Source: Helicobacter pylori oki112 | GTDB lineage: Bacteria; Campylobacterota; Campylobacteria; Campylobacterales; Helicobacteraceae | Reading direction: 5' to 3' | Assembly (NCBI RefSeq): GCF_000600085.1 | Contig: NZ_CP006821.1 | Location: forward strand, 806,001 to 870,000 | Length of the DNA stretch: 64,000 nucleotides | In this document: one piece after another, positions 9,464 through 19,374 of the stretch | How the letters are laid out: each line of letters starts with the position of its first letter | Numbering within the stretch: position 1 is the stretch's first letter | Program-made: the position numbers and the translations under genes | Notes under the pieces: model-generated | Told to the model about the DNA's origin: nothing | The model's database searches: none | What the model saw: only the letters and a program-made list of their open reading frames with translations

Positions 9464-10897
9464 TTAATGCACATAGTCGTCTATTTTATGCCCGCTGTTG
9501 AAAATGTAATTGGCTTTTTGCACTTCATAATTGTTGAGCGCTAAATTGTAAGCCACTTCTGCATCAAAGCGCGTGGTTAAGCCCCTTAAATAGGTGGTGA
9601 AATCCACTAAATTAGCGTCGTATTTCCTTTTAATATTGGCAAAAGAAAGATTAGCCGCATCCAAACTAGCCTTAGAAGATTCAATCTTGGCTCTGGCAAT
9701 ATCAAGCGACTTTCTGTAAAGCTGTTCGTCTTTTTCTTGCTCTAATTTTTTATACGCTAAATTCTTTTCATTCGCTAATTGGCCTAGCATGATGGATTGT
9801 TTTTGCAAGCTCAAGCCTATATCATCAAAAATATTCAAAGTCGCAGTAACCCCAGCCGTATTTTGCTGACCGGGGTAGAAATTCCCAAAACGCCCTGTGG
9901 CATAAGCGGGTTTTTGAATCCAAAAAAGCCATGAGTCAAACACATCTATCTTGGGGTAATAATTGAGTTGCTTGTTTTGGTATCTGATTGCGGAAATCTG
10001 CTCCCTTAAAGAAACCAAATCCTGCCTTTCTCTCAATTGCAAATTAGGCACATCAATCGTGGTCTTTTTCAAATTTTTCACACTGAGGTTAGTGAGGTAT
10101 TCTAAAGTCAAGCGGTTTTGCTCCAAAGCAAATTGCATGTCCAAAATATCGTATTCGCTCAAATTCCCTTGCGCTTTTAGGCTTTGCAAATCATCAATCG
10201 TGGTTAGCCCTTTGTCATAGAGTTTGGTAACCCTTTTAATGTCCGTTTTGATTTGCTCTAATTTTTTTTGCAAAGCGATCATGCGAGCGAGATTGTTAAA
10301 ATACTCGTAGTATTGTTGCACCACTTGCAAATACACGCTCTGGCGGCTATATTCTAAATTAGCCACATTGGAGCGGTAAGTCGCAGACTTTTCTTTGACA
10401 TTATTCACATCGCTAAAGCCATTAAACACATTCAATGTGACTTGAGCTTGGAGTTGTTGGGTGTTATAATGCTTATATTCTGGAGTATCCCTAGCTTCAT
10501 TTTTAAAATTATAACTCGCGTTCAAAGTAGGCAAAAACATCGCTTTGGCGATGGTGTGGTTCTTCATCGCTTGCTTGACACTGAGTTCTTGCGCTTGCAA
10601 ACTGAGATTAGTGGTAGCCCCTTTTAGCAATTCATAAAGCCCCAAAGCGGCTTTATCGCTTTTTTCATGGTATTTAGCGATCTCTTGATTGATCGTGGTC
10701 GCTGTTTCTTTAGGCGAGGATAAAAAACTCGGTGTTGCTTCTAAAGAACTTGTCGGCGGATCAATGAGCTTTAAATTCTTATGGCTGTAATTGTTAAGGA
10801 TTTGCTTGATTTCATCTGGGGTTTTAGAGGGGGTTTGGGCTAGAGTTAGAGTAACACACAAGCCTAATAAGCTCATGCATCTTATAAGAGTGTTCAT
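9464..10897 (-). CDS. hefA: TolC-like outer-membrane efflux channel HefA
   Basis: A 477-residue member of the outer-membrane efflux protein family. The signal peptide is MNTLIRCMSLLGLCVTLTLA. Two homologous halves of long helices follow (YRSNVANLEYSRQSVYLQVV, QQYYEYFNNLARMIALQKKL; later DEQLYRKSLDIARAKIESSK). A conserved YDANLVDFTTYLRG segment lies near the end. TTG at 10900 is possible, but the ATG at 10897 has a strong GGGGGA Shine-Dalgarno at correct spacing. It lies directly behind hemE (8-base gap), so the efflux genes appear to be co-transcribed with haem synthesis. Confidence 0.94.
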   Translation of the reverse strand: MNTLIRCMSLLGLCVTLTLAQTPSKTPDEIKQILNNYSHKNLKLIDPPTSSLEATPSFLSSPKETATTINQEIAKYHEKSDKAALGLYELLKGATTNLSLQAQELSVKQAMKNHTIAKAMFLPTLNASYNFKNEARDTPEYKHYNTQQLQAQVTLNVFNGFSDVNNVKEKSATYRSNVANLEYSRQSVYLQVVQQYYEYFNNLARMIALQKKLEQIKTDIKRVTKLYDKGLTTIDDLQSLKAQGNLSEYDILDMQFALEQNRLTLEYLTNLSVKNLKKTTIDVPNLQLRERQDLVSLREQISAIRYQNKQLNYYPKIDVFDSWLFWIQKPAYATGRFGNFYPGQQNTAGVTATLNIFDDIGLSLQKQSIMLGQLANEKNLAYKKLEQEKDEQLYRKSLDIARAKIESSKASLDAANLSFANIKRKYDANLVDFTTYLRGLTTRFDAEVAYNLALNNYEVQKANYIFNSGHKIDDYVH

Positions 10898-10905
10898 CAA
10901 TCCCC

Positions 10906-11925
10906 CTATCGCCTGGTTTTAGCATGCACTAATTGCACTAAATACTTGGCGTTTTCTCTAGGCAAATCCGGCAACATCCCATGCCCTAAATTAAAAATAT
11001 GCCCTTGATTGCCCATGATTTTTAAAATCCTTTCAACGCCTTCTTCCAAAGCGTTTTTATCATAAAGGCGGGTGGGTTCTAAATTCCCTTGCAAAACATA
11101 CTTACCGCCTAAAATCTTTTTTGCCACTTCTAAAGGCGTGCCCCAATCCACGCCAAACACATCAAATTCCCCATCTATGCTATCCAAATAAGCGCCAATC
11201 CCTTTAGGGAAAAGGATAACCGGGATATGCGCATAGCGTTTTTTAAGCTCTTTAGAGATTTTTTTCAAATAATCCCAACTGAATTTCAAATACGCTTCTT
11301 TTTCTAAAGCGCTAGCCCATGAGTCAAAAATCATCACTGCATTGACCCCTGCTTGGATTTGAAGGCTCAAATACTCTATCAACTCAAGGCTCAATTTTTC
11401 TAAAAGCGCTTTTAAAACTTCAGGCTCGCTATAAAGCATTTTCTTGCTTTTAGCATACGATTTGCTCCCTTCTCCTTCTATCATGTAAGTCGCTAAAGTC
11501 CAAGACGATCCGCAAAAACCGATTAACGCTTTCTCTTTAGAAAGCTTTTGGCGCGTTTGAGAAATCGTATCATAGACATAGTTTAGTTGTTTATAAGCCC
11601 CTATTTTTAGGCTTTCCACGCTTTTTAAATCCGTAATAGTCTCTAAAAAATGCGGTCCCTTTTTAGGGATAAATTCCAAATTCAAGCCCATTTCCAAAGG
11701 CACTACTAAAATATCGCTAAACAAAATAGCCGCATCCACGCCTAAAATCTCTACTGGCTGTAAGGTAACTTCTGTGGCTAAATCGCTATTTTTACACAAT
11801 TCCAAGAAACTCCCCGCTTTTTTACGGCTCTCTTGGTATTCGCTAAGGTAACGCCCCGCTTGCCTCATCATCCAAATGGGCGTGTAAGGCGTTTCTTTTC
11901 TAAAACATGCGTCAATGAAAATCAT
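10906..11925 (-). CDS. hemE: Uroporphyrinogen decarboxylase
   Basis: About 339 residues. It decarboxylates uroporphyrinogen III to coproporphyrinogen III in haem synthesis in the cytosol. The family N-terminus [16 protein letters not shown] holds the substrate-binding Arg. [15 protein letters not shown], with the essential Asp, and [14 protein letters not shown] and GNLEPTRLY near the end are typical. Two adjacent ATGs are possible. The second (11925) has the better spacing to GAGGA, although 11928 cannot be excluded. It is first in an apparent hemE-hefA-hefB-hefC-barrel operon. Confidence 0.95.
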   Translation of the reverse strand: MIFIDACFRKETPYTPIWMMRQAGRYLSEYQESRKKAGSFLELCKNSDLATEVTLQPVEILGVDAAILFSDILVVPLEMGLNLEFIPKKGPHFLETITDLKSVESLKIGAYKQLNYVYDTISQTRQKLSKEKALIGFCGSSWTLATYMIEGEGSKSYAKSKKMLYSEPEVLKALLEKLSLELIEYLSLQIQAGVNAVMIFDSWASALEKEAYLKFSWDYLKKISKELKKRYAHIPVILFPKGIGAYLDSIDGEFDVFGVDWGTPLEVAKKILGGKYVLQGNLEPTRLYDKNALEEGVERILKIMGNQGHIFNLGHGMLPDLPRENAKYLVQLVHAKTRR

Positions 11926-11993
11926 CATAAATCCTCAAAGGTTTGTCTAATTATGGTTTTTATACTCTATAGTTGTTTTTTAAAATGAATATT

Positions 11994-12611
11994 TTACCCT
12001 AAAAATCTCGTAAAGTCATAAAAAGTGAATGTGATACCAACAGAATAGATATTCAATCGTGGCGTGCCAAAGGCTTTAGAAAATTTGCTTTGGATAAAAT
12101 AAAAAGGGATACCACCCCTTACTTCTACACTCAAGCCAAAATTTTTAGCCGCATTGAAAAACAAGCCCACACTCCCCACCGCTGATTGGATATTGAATTG
12201 ATACTTATCAATCTTAGCCCCTAAAATTTGAAGTTGGTAGCCTAAGGCGATTTTAGGGATAACACACCCCTTAAAAAGCCTCACCCCAGCCATAAACCCA
12301 GTGCTCATGAAATACGAATCGCCCATTCCTGCATCCAAATACCCCCCTAACAAAATTTTCTTTTTCAAAGTATAACCCGCTTCAAAGCCCAAAGAAGCGT
12401 CATGGTAAATTTTATCCATTAAAATAGGGGGGCGGTTTTTAAGGCGGATGGGGGATCTTTTAGTCGTCTTTGCATGCTGGTAAAGATAGCCGATTTTAAA
12501 AGAGCCAAAATATTTTTTAGTAGGCTCTAAAGGTTTAAAAAAATCCCCATCCCTTTTGGCTAGTAAAACCCCTTTTAAAAGGCTTAAGATTAAGAAAAAT
12601 CTAAAAATCAA
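11994..12611 (-). CDS. Predicted outer-membrane protein (HP0603-like)
   Basis: A 205-residue protein with signal peptide MIFRFFLILSLLKGVLLAKR, then glycine- and aromatic-rich amphipathic strands (YFGSFKIGYLYQ, ASLGFEAGYTLKKKILLGGY, GFMAGVRLFKG, NIYSVGITFTFYDF). It looks like a small eight-stranded outer-membrane barrel similar in style to the gene at 5085-5654. The start is a TTG whose TG is shared with the magIII stop (TTGA), so translation is coupled to magIII. No function is recognised. Confidence 0.7.
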   Translation of the reverse strand: MIFRFFLILSLLKGVLLAKRDGDFFKPLEPTKKYFGSFKIGYLYQHAKTTKRSPIRLKNRPPILMDKIYHDASLGFEAGYTLKKKILLGGYLDAGMGDSYFMSTGFMAGVRLFKGCVIPKIALGYQLQILGAKIDKYQFNIQSAVGSVGLFFNAAKNFGLSVEVRGGIPFYFIQSKFSKAFGTPRLNIYSVGITFTFYDFTRFLG

Positions 12612-13264
12612 AGCTTTAATTCCAATTTTTGTTTGGAAAATTCCACAATCTTTCCATGAAATCTCGCATAAAGTTGCGCTAAAGGAATGGTGTTTTCATA
12701 AAGCGCTAAGGCGGAATTTAAATTCTCTTGAACGCCTTTTTCAAAAAAATGTTGCAATTCGTCATAATCTTCTATCTCTATGCCTAATTTTTTTAAAAAA
12801 AGATAGCTGTATTTATCCACCACCATTACTTCTTTAGCGCACGCATAGCATAAAATCGCATCCGCACTTTCTTTGCCAACGCCCTTTTGGTCTAAAAGCC
12901 ACTCTCTGGTTACTTCTTGTTTAAAATTTTCAAAACTTTGAAAGTCTTTTAAAATATTCTTACTCAAATCAATCAGTCGTTTGGCTTTTTGATTATAAAA
13001 CCCGCTAGGGCGGACACACTCTGCAAGCTTTGAAAACTCTATATAAGCGATTTTTTTAAGATTGATCTCATCATCATTTTCTAAAATGAAAGCGTTTTTT
13101 AGATTTTCTAAAGATTTCAAAACGGCTTCAAATTTAGTATTTTGCGTTAAAACCGCCCCTAATAGAGCTTCAAATTTTAAAGCGTTAGGCCACCACCAAG
13201 CAGGGGCATTTTTCAATAAATCCAAGCTCTTTAAAGCCTTTAAAATCTCAAAACTATCCAACAC
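12608..13264 (-). CDS. magIII: 3-methyladenine DNA glycosylase MagIII
   Basis: A 218-residue endonuclease III-fold protein. The helix-hairpin-helix is LLDQKGVGKESADAILCYA and the catalytic Asp lies in VMVVDKYSYLF. The position that holds the lyase Lys in Nth is Glu here (GVGKESA), and the C-terminal iron-sulfur cysteines are missing. This fits the monofunctional alkylation-repair glycosylase MagIII (HP0602) rather than a second endonuclease III. The start is GTG, and its stop overlaps the next gene. The bona fide Nth is at 33187-33837, so the window carries both paralogues. Confidence 0.88.
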   Translation of the reverse strand: MLDSFEILKALKSLDLLKNAPAWWWPNALKFEALLGAVLTQNTKFEAVLKSLENLKNAFILENDDEINLKKIAYIEFSKLAECVRPSGFYNQKAKRLIDLSKNILKDFQSFENFKQEVTREWLLDQKGVGKESADAILCYACAKEVMVVDKYSYLFLKKLGIEIEDYDELQHFFEKGVQENLNSALALYENTIPLAQLYARFHGKIVEFSKQKLELKL

Positions 13265-13319
13265 AATAACCGCCTGTAATAAAAAGAAATAAAAAAGAAT
13301 ATTTTATTGAAAAAGAAGC

Positions 13320-13357
13320 AAAAATTAAAGCGAAAAGCCAACGCTTAAAGCGTTAGC
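13320..13357 (-). terminator. Intrinsic terminator after flaA
   Basis: On the minus strand a nine-base stem GCTAACGCT / AGCGTTGGC (one wobble pair) with a short TTA loop (13337-13357) is followed by TTTT and further T-rich sequence. It lies 25 bases past the flaA stop, so it should end the monocistronic flagellin mRNA. Confidence 0.8.
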
Positions 13358-13381
13358 CCCATACAAACACCTTTCTTAAAA

Positions 13382-14914
13382 CTAAGTTAAAAGCCTTAAG
13401 ATATTTTGTTGAACGGTGTTGGCTTGACTCATCGCATAGCTGCCTGATTGCGCCAAAATGTTGTTTTTATTGAAATTCGCACTCTCTTCAGCAAAATCCA
13501 CATCCCTGATTTGAGATTCAGCCGCTTTAACATTCACTTGAGTGATGCTAATGTTATTCACGGTGCTAATCATTTGATTTTGCACAGAACCCAAATCAGA
13601 GCGGACTTTATCCAACATTTTCATCGCAGACTCGGCAATATCAATCACCACCATCGCACCTCTTAAGGTTGTAACCCCAGATCCCAAGCTTTGATTACCG
13701 CTAGCGATCACGGCGTTATAGTTCGCACCACTAGCTGATTTGACATTAGCGTTAAAATTCCCAGTAACATCGCGCAAATTCACCGTGGTTTCTGCCACTT
13801 GAGATTCCCCAAAACCAATCGCTGTGAAGCCTAAATGCTGTGAGTCAGAAGCCGAAACGACATTGATGCTCTTAGCGTCTAATCGTGTGAGAGAAAGCCT
13901 CCCATAGTTAGTAGAACCTTTTGTTAAATCCTGACCGCCATTAACCATCGTTAAAGCACTAGGCCCATCACTGACGCTATCAGTTTTGATTTCAATCCCA
14001 CGACCATCTATGCTACGCAAATTCAAGCGCCCTTTTTGATCCGTATAAGCTTCCACGCCGGTTTCTGAAGTAACCGCATTGATCGCTGCGACCAATCTCC
14101 CATCTGAGTCATTTTTCTTAATATCTGCGATATTACCCAAATGGATCCCATTTAAGGTTAAATTACTCAAACTTCCTGACTGGACCGCCACATCGCTTGT
14201 GGTGATAACGCTCGCATAAGCTTTAACCCCTGTTCGGTTAGAATTTTTGTTAATCACTTCTGCTAACACGCCAATCCCTGTGCCTGCTGAACTAGAGACT
14301 TTTACGCTCTCTAAAGTCACATCATTCACGCCATCCACTTGTTTAAAAGTCAAGCTAATATCCCCAGAAGCCGTGATTAACGCACCTGTAGCGATACGAA
14401 CCTGACCGATTTTATCGGAAGTGGTAGAGCCGATAGAAGCCTTAATGCTTTGGTTAGAATAAGCCCCTACTTGGAATTCTTTGTTAGTGAATTGGCCAGA
14501 CAATAACGCTTGCCCATTATAAGTAGTCGTGTTACCGATATTGTCTAAACCTTGAATCAAACGAACGATGTCAGATTGAATCGCTTTACGAGATTCTGTA
14601 GTTTGCCCGTCTTGAGCCGCTTGAGTCGCTTTAACCTTAACGGTGTCTAAGATTTTTAACTGCTCATCCATAGCCTTATCCGCAACCTGGATAATCCCCA
14701 TGCCGTCATTCGTGTTGGCAATCGCTTGACCCAAACTGCTCGCTTGCGAACGCAAAGAATCCGCCACCGTCATGCCTGATGCGTCATCAGCCGCTTTATT
14801 AATCCTTAAACCTGAACTCAATCTCTCCAATGAAGTTTTAAGCGCATTTTGAGTGAGTGCGGATTGCACATGCGCATTCATCGCATTGATATTTGTATTG
14901 ACCTGAAAAGCCAT
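13382..14914 (-). CDS. flaA: Major flagellin A
   Basis: A 510-residue flagellin, the main subunit of the flagellar filament. The conserved D0/D1 ends are present: [19 protein letters not shown] and [20 protein letters not shown] at the N-terminus, and [20 protein letters not shown] at the C-terminus, with a variable centre. Campylobacterial flagellins differ from enteric FliC in D1 and are known to evade TLR5. A strong AAGGAG lies upstream of the ATG. The gene stands alone, with a sigma28 promoter upstream and an intrinsic terminator downstream, as expected of a late flagellar gene. Confidence 0.98.
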   Translation of the reverse strand: MAFQVNTNINAMNAHVQSALTQNALKTSLERLSSGLRINKAADDASGMTVADSLRSQASSLGQAIANTNDGMGIIQVADKAMDEQLKILDTVKVKATQAAQDGQTTESRKAIQSDIVRLIQGLDNIGNTTTYNGQALLSGQFTNKEFQVGAYSNQSIKASIGSTTSDKIGQVRIATGALITASGDISLTFKQVDGVNDVTLESVKVSSSAGTGIGVLAEVINKNSNRTGVKAYASVITTSDVAVQSGSLSNLTLNGIHLGNIADIKKNDSDGRLVAAINAVTSETGVEAYTDQKGRLNLRSIDGRGIEIKTDSVSDGPSALTMVNGGQDLTKGSTNYGRLSLTRLDAKSINVVSASDSQHLGFTAIGFGESQVAETTVNLRDVTGNFNANVKSASGANYNAVIASGNQSLGSGVTTLRGAMVVIDIAESAMKMLDKVRSDLGSVQNQMISTVNNISITQVNVKAAESQIRDVDFAEESANFNKNNILAQSGSYAMSQANTVQQNILRLLT

Positions 14915-14970
14915 TGTTGTAACTCCTTGTTATAAAAAACCCAAAGGCATCCTTGCTTTTGGTTGAAACT

Positions 14971-14996
14971 ATTATCGGTTAAAGTTTGAAATTTTA
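14971..14996 (-). promoter_or_regulatory. Sigma28 (FliA) promoter of flaA
   Basis: The minus strand has CCGATAAT (14971-14978), preceded by TAAA (14993-14996) with 14 bases between. This resembles the FliA consensus TAAA-N15-GCCGATAA. It lies about 57 bases before the flaA start. Confidence 0.8.
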
Positions 14997-15045
14997 AAGG
15001 GCTTTATTTTAAAAACAAAATTTAAAAAAGAGCATGAAAATGGGC

Positions 15046-15051
15046 TATAAT
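15046..15051 (+). promoter_or_regulatory. -10 box of the ABC exporter gene
   Basis: A TATAAT hexamer lies 29 bases upstream of the ATG at 15080, back-to-back with the flaA promoter. No clear -35 is seen, as is usual for H. pylori sigma80 promoters. Confidence 0.6.
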
Positions 15052-15079
15052 AAAAAAAGTTGATACCAAATCTTATTGA

Positions 15080-16857
15080 ATGCAAGCACCAATGGATACC
15101 ATAAAAAACATTCCCCTAAGGACTTTTATTTTACTCTATAAAAGCTCACCAAAATGTGTTGTGTTGGCATCAATTACAGTGCTATTGATTGGCATTATTC
15201 CATCTCTAAATATCCTTGTTATGATAAAATTGATTGATATTGTGGTGAATCTATTGCAAAATCATATGCACTTTGAATACAGCTTGCTGTTACCAACTTT
15301 ACTACTATGGGGAACCTTGCTGTTTTTAACGCATGTGTTCTCAGGAATTTTATCAAGCTTGCAAACCATTATTGCCGAACAATTTTCTATAAACATCATC
15401 ACTCAGCTTGCTAATAAACTCACACAAGTTAAAAATCTAAATTTTTTTGAGAATAAAGACTATACTATCAAGCTTAACACTATCCATAACGGACTGCACA
15501 TCCGCCCCATAAATTATATCAGTAATCTTTTTTTCAATCTACAACGCATTATAGGGCTTATCAGTCTGTTTGGGATATTATTTTCCATTAGTATTTATCT
15601 ACCCTTTATAATGATTTTTGCAACAGTGCCTTGTATTCTCATCTCCAACCATATAGCAAAAAAACATAGCGCTTCCATAGATAAGCTTCAAGACCAAAAA
15701 GAAAGCATGCAAAATTACCTATACTCTGGACTAGATAACCAAAAGAACAAGGACAACCTATTATTTAACTTCATGCTAAATTTTCACCATAAATTTATTG
15801 AAACAAAAGAATTGTATCTCAATAATTTTGTGAAAGTAGCCCAAAAAAACTTAATATTTACCATATATGCTGATGTTTTAATCACCACTCTAAGTATTGC
15901 ACTATTTTTTCTAATGGTTTTTATTATCCTTTCAAAATTAATTGGTGTGGGAGCAATTGCTGGGTATATCCAAGCATTTAGCTCTACTAGGCAGCAATTA
16001 CAAGATTTATCATTTTATGGAAAGTGGTTTTTTGCTATCAATAAATACTTTGAAAATTATTTCTGTATTTTAGATTACAAAATACCGAAACCAGAAACAC
16101 AAATCAAATTAGAAGAAAAAATCCATAGCATTACATTTGAAAATATTAGTTTCTCTTATCCTAATTCAAAACTTATTTTTGAAAACTTTAATCTCTCTTT
16201 ACACTCTGATAAAATTTATGCATTAGTCGGCAAGAATGCTAGCGGAAAAACCACGCTGATTAAATTATTACTAGGGTTTTATACCCCAAATTCAGGTCAA
16301 ATTATTATCAATAATACTCATTACAAGATTTAGAGCTAAACAGCTACCACCAACAAATGAGCGCCATATTCCAAGATTTTTCTCTTTATGCTGGGTATAG
16401 CATTGATGATAATCTCTTCATGCAAAACAACCCCACAAAAGAGAAACTAAAGCAAAAGAGAGAAATGCTAAAATCTTTTGATGAAAATTTTCAAAATTGT
16501 CTTAATGATTATAGCAACGCATTATTTGGAACCCAATATAATGGAATAGATTTTTCTCTGGGTCAAAAGCAACGCATAGCCACTATAAGAGCCTTTTTAA
16601 AACCAAGTCATTGTGTTGTTTTAGATGAACCAAGTAGCGCTATTGACCCCATTATAGAAAAAGAGTTTTTAGATTTTATTTTTAAACAATCGCAATCTAA
16701 GATGGCTTTAATCATTACACACCGCATGAATAGTGTCAAACAGGCTGATGAAATTATCGTGTTAGACAAAGGCAAACTTATAGAACAGGGCAACTTTGAA
16801 ACCCTTATAAAGAAACAAGGCTTATTTTCTGAATTGTATTTGAAGCAACAACACTAA
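15080..16857 (+). pseudogene. ABC-type multidrug/peptide exporter (HP0600-like), broken by a 1-base frameshift
   Basis: A half-size ABC exporter: membrane domain at about residues 1-320, then an ATPase domain with Walker A GKNASGKTTLIKLL. The frame stops at 16331-16333. A second frame resumes at 16357 with the Q-loop region AIFQDFSLYAGYS, signature FSLGQKQRI, Walker B CVVLDEPSSAID and H-loop LIITHRMNSV. Adding one A in the AA at 16325-16326 restores a continuous reading of about 592 residues (HYKDLELNSYHQQMSAIF). The two pieces end and begin inside the nucleotide-binding domain, so neither should work alone. It could be a genuine strain-specific null allele or an assembly error. The product has been annotated as a SpaB/MsbA-like multidrug exporter. 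Confidence 0.85.
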
Positions 16858-16887
16858 CGAGCGCTTAAAATGTTTGGTAATTTTGGG

Positions 16888-16893
16888 TATAAT
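16888..16893 (+). promoter_or_regulatory. -10 box of tlpD
   Basis: GGGTATAAT lies 36 bases before the tlpD ATG. AAGGA lies close to the start codon. It is a plausible housekeeping promoter that separates tlpD from the upstream broken exporter. Confidence 0.65.
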
Positions 16894-16928
16894 CTCAAAA
16901 GATTCAAATTTAAATAAGGAATGCCACC

Positions 16929-18230
16929 ATGTTTGGGAATAAGCAGTTGCAACTTCAAATCCATCAAAAAGATTCTGAAATTACGGAGTTAAAAAAAGAA
17001 ATCAATCTCTATCAAAGCCTTTTAAATTTGTGCTTGCATGAAGGTTTTGTAGGTATTAAAAACAATAAAGTCGTTTTTAAGAGTGGGAATCTTGCAAACT
17101 TAAACAATTTAGAAGAACAAAGCGTTCATTTTAAAGAGAATGCAGAGAGCGTTAATTTACAAGGGGTTTCTTATTCTTTAAAAAGCCAAAATATTGATGG
17201 CGTGCAGTATTTTTCACTAGCCAAAAAAACAGGGGGTGTGGGGGAATACCATAAAAATGATTTGTTTAAGACTTTTTGCACGAGCTTAAAAGAAGGCTTA
17301 GAGAACGCACAAGAAAGCATGCAGTATTTCCATCAAGAAACTGGCTTACTCTTAAATGCGGCTAAAAATGGTGAAGAGCATTCTGCTGAAGGATTAGGGA
17401 CGGTTAATAAAACGGGGCAAGACATTGAATCGCTTTATGAAAAGATGCAAAACGCCACTTCGTTAGCGGACTCTCTCAACCAACGGAGCAATGAAATCAC
17501 TCAAGTCATTTCTTTGATTGATGATATTGCAGAACAAACCAATCTATTAGCCCTAAATGCTGCTATTGAGGCCGCACGAGCGGGCGAGCATGGGAGAGGG
17601 TTTGCGGTGGTGGCTGATGAGGTGAGAAAACTCGCTGAAAAAACCCAAAAAGCCACTAAAGAAATCGCTGTCGTGGTTAAAAGCATGCAACAAGAAGCGA
17701 ACGACATTCAAACCAATACCCACGATATTAATTCTATTGTAAGTTCTATTAAGGGCGATGTAGAAGAGCTGAAATCCACCGTGAAAAATAACATGATTGT
17801 CGCACAAGCGGCAAAATACACCATCTACAATATCAATAACCGGGTGTTTTGCGGTCTGGCCAAACTTGATCATGTGGTCTTTAAAAACAATCTTTATGGC
17901 ATGATTTTTGGTCTTAACTCCTTTGACATTACCAGCCATAAGAATTGCCGCTTAGGCAAATGGTATTATGAGGGCGCGGGCAAAGAGAATTTTTCCAACA
18001 CTTCAGGTTATAGAGCTTTAGAAAGCCACCATGCGAGCGTGCATGCTGAAGCTAATGATTTGGTTAAAGCCGTTCAAGAAGATCACATTACCGATTCAAA
18101 ATACCTAGAGCATAAAGTGCATTTAATGGAAGATAGCGCTAAACATGTCAAAGAAAATATTGATAAGATGTTTTACGAAAAACAAGACGAACTCAATAAA
18201 ATCATTGAAAAAATTCAAAAAGGCGAATGA
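16929..18230 (+). CDS. tlpD: Soluble chemoreceptor TlpD
   Basis: A 433-residue methyl-accepting-type receptor without membrane helices. An N-terminal coiled coil leads to the conserved signalling tip ([20 protein letters not shown], then [18 protein letters not shown]). The C-terminus is a CZB zinc-binding domain with the expected His and Cys ligands: [18 protein letters not shown] and [10 protein letters not shown]. TlpD (HP0599) mediates responses to reactive oxygen, energy state and related stress through CheA/CheW. It was formerly called a hemolysin secretion protein, which the domains do not support. It ends just before bioF. Confidence 0.96.
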   Translation: MFGNKQLQLQIHQKDSEITELKKEINLYQSLLNLCLHEGFVGIKNNKVVFKSGNLANLNNLEEQSVHFKENAESVNLQGVSYSLKSQNIDGVQYFSLAKKTGGVGEYHKNDLFKTFCTSLKEGLENAQESMQYFHQETGLLLNAAKNGEEHSAEGLGTVNKTGQDIESLYEKMQNATSLADSLNQRSNEITQVISLIDDIAEQTNLLALNAAIEAARAGEHGRGFAVVADEVRKLAEKTQKATKEIAVVVKSMQQEANDIQTNTHDINSIVSSIKGDVEELKSTVKNNMIVAQAAKYTIYNINNRVFCGLAKLDHVVFKNNLYGMIFGLNSFDITSHKNCRLGKWYYEGAGKENFSNTSGYRALESHHASVHAEANDLVKAVQEDHITDSKYLEHKVHLMEDSAKHVKENIDKMFYEKQDELNKIIEKIQKGE

Positions 18231-18252
18231 TTTTATTCAATGAAGTGTTTTG

Positions 18253-19374
18253 ATGTTTTCTAAATCTTTAGAAGCCCTACACCATGCCAAACGATACCGC
18301 AAAAGAGAATTGTTTGACCCTTTATTAAAGGATTACGCTTCTAATGATTATTTGGGTTTGAGCGTTAAAAAAGATTTGCTTCAAAACGCTTTTAATAAGC
18401 TCCAGTCTTTTGTTTCTCATTCCCCCAAGGCTTCCATGCTAGTGAATGGCTACCACCCTTTGCATGCAGAATTAGAAGAGCGACTAGCGGATTTGTTAGA
18501 ATTTGAAAGCACTCTTTTAGTGGGGAGTGGTTTTTTGGGTAATCTGGCTTTAATAGACACCCTTTTAGTCAAAAACGCCCTCTTATTCATGGACGAACAC
18601 TACCATGCAAGCGGGATTTTTAGCACGAAAGCTAAACCTAATCAAGTGGTTTTTTTCTCGCACAATGACGCTAAGGATTTGAAACAAAAACTCTTTAACG
18701 CTCCTAAAAATAAACTCAAATTCATAGCCATTGAGGGGGTTTATTCTATGGATGCGAGCGTCGCTCCCTATGATTTTTATGCAATCACTCAAGAGACTCC
18801 TAACGCTTTTTTAATCGTTGATGAAGCCCATAGTTTTGGGACTATCGGCGAGAATTTATTGGGTTTTTTAGAATATTATCGCATCAAAGAAAAAGACAAA
18901 ATCATTAAACTCAGCACTTTTTCTAAAGCGCTTGCGAGCTATGGGGCTTGTATTTTAGCCCCTTTACAAACCATAGAATTTTTAATCAATCGTGCTAAAA
19001 GCGTGATTTACACCACCGCTTTAAGCCTATTAGACACCGCTTTAACTTTGGCCCATTTAGAATACTTTATCGTGCAAAAACAAGAATTAAAAAATGAGCT
19101 TAGCAAACACCAACAGATTATTTTTGAAACCTTAGGTATTAGAACGCTCGCAGGATTTTTTACTTTAGAATTTGAAAACAATCTTGCTCTTTTAAACGCT
19201 CATCGTTTTTTGAAAGAAAAGGGGTTTTTAGTGGGAGCTATCCGCCCCCCCACGGTTTCTAAACCCCTTTTACGAGTCTCTTTATCCCTTAAAAACAGCT
19301 TAGAAGACACTAAAGAGCTTGCAAACACCCTTTTAAATTATTCTAAAATACAATCTTTTTTTAAGAGTGATTAA
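18253..19374 (+). CDS. bioF: 8-amino-7-oxononanoate synthase
   Basis: About 373 residues. This PLP-dependent alpha-oxoamine synthase joins pimeloyl thioester and alanine in biotin synthesis. Seen are the N-terminal YASNDYLGL, the PLP-contacting DEAHSFGTIGENLLG and the Schiff-base lysine in LSTFSKALASYG. TTG at 18250 precedes the ATG at 18253, which I prefer. The stop is directly followed by the next ATG (TAAATG), so it is coupled to the PBP gene. A C7 run lies in the codons for IRPPTVSK. Confidence 0.93.
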   Translation: MFSKSLEALHHAKRYRKRELFDPLLKDYASNDYLGLSVKKDLLQNAFNKLQSFVSHSPKASMLVNGYHPLHAELEERLADLLEFESTLLVGSGFLGNLALIDTLLVKNALLFMDEHYHASGIFSTKAKPNQVVFFSHNDAKDLKQKLFNAPKNKLKFIAIEGVYSMDASVAPYDFYAITQETPNAFLIVDEAHSFGTIGENLLGFLEYYRIKEKDKIIKLSTFSKALASYGACILAPLQTIEFLINRAKSVIYTTALSLLDTALTLAHLEYFIVQKQELKNELSKHQQIIFETLGIRTLAGFFTLEFENNLALLNAHRFLKEKGFLVGAIRPPTVSKPLLRVSLSLKNSLEDTKELANTLLNYSKIQSFFKSD

